Of a DNA stretch of 12,283 nucleotides, positions 12,236 through 12,283 are shown one piece after another (the first letter of the stretch is position 1; the number at the start of each line of letters is the position of its first letter). The notes under the pieces were generated by a model. The model was not told the DNA's origin. It did not search any database and was given only the letters and a program-made list of their open reading frames with translations. The stretch is from positions 1 through 12,283 of the forward strand of contig JAUUSS010000073.1 in assembly GCA_030841765.1 (NCBI GenBank), read 5' to 3'. The position numbers and the translations under genes are program-made. This stretch comes from Collinsella aerofaciens (GTDB taxonomy: Bacteria > Actinomycetota > Coriobacteriia > Coriobacteriales > Coriobacteriaceae).

Positions 12236-12283
12236 AGAGGCTTTAGCCTGTGCGGGGCGCGCAGCGCGCCGCATCAGAAACCA
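12236..12283. other. Window end with GC-rich palindrome
   Basis: No gene is supported. GGCGCGC-A-GCGCGCC (12256-12270) is a perfect odd palindrome that could form the start of a further hairpin. GTGCGGGGCGC at 12250-12260 also occurs at 32-42. Confidence 0.4.

Noticed and set aside
12236..12283. Possible tRNA or tmRNA 3' end, because the window ends in CCA after a GC-rich palindrome
   Set aside because: No T-arm consensus (GTTCGAATC-like) or acceptor-stem partner is present, and the palindrome does not fit a cloverleaf. The terminal CCA is likely chance.

Overview
The window reads as chromosomal DNA of a high-GC actinobacterium, most likely from the class Coriobacteriia and probably Collinsella or a close relative. 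That is an inference from the strong C/G-ending codon bias, a WhiA of actinobacterial type, a RapZ with Arg in its P-loop, and the gap-pgk-tpiA-gpmI-secG order; no rRNA or marker comparison was possible. All ten recognised genes plus secG lie on the + strand. No mobile element, CRISPR array, tRNA or rRNA is visible.

Left part (about 1-4933): an accessory cassette that looks like amino-sugar/sialic acid catabolism. After a very GC-rich, structured stretch come two overlapping alpha/beta-hydrolase genes of the acetyl-xylan esterase / cephalosporin-C deacetylase type. The first has a complete Ser-Asp-His triad. The second is a shortened paralogue whose nucleophile Ser is replaced by Gly. They are followed by a Schiff-base aldolase (NanA type), a ROK kinase with the HxGH motif of ManNAc kinases (NanK) and ManNAc-6-P 2-epimerase (NanE). 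Together these would take (O-acetyl) Neu5Ac to ManNAc, ManNAc-6-P and GlcNAc-6-P. No sialidase, transporter, NagA or NagB lies in the window. Two long inverted repeats (106 and 98 nt) fill the gaps nanA-nanK and nanK-nanE. An intrinsic terminator follows nanE and sits immediately upstream of rapZ.

Middle part (about 5035-6891): rapZ and whiA, 6 nt apart and probably cotranscribed. The yvcK gene that commonly sits between them is missing here.

Right part (about 6892-12283): the lower-glycolysis block. An AT-rich intergenic region with a 14-bp perfect palindrome and a plausible promoter drives gap, which ends in a strong terminator. pgk-tpiA-gpmI then form a tight operon (8-nt overlap, then 5-nt gap), closed by a double hairpin. 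secG follows as an apparently independent small unit with its own leader and terminator. The glycolytic genes and nanA share an extreme C-ending codon preference that suggests high expression; the esterases, rapZ and whiA show it less.
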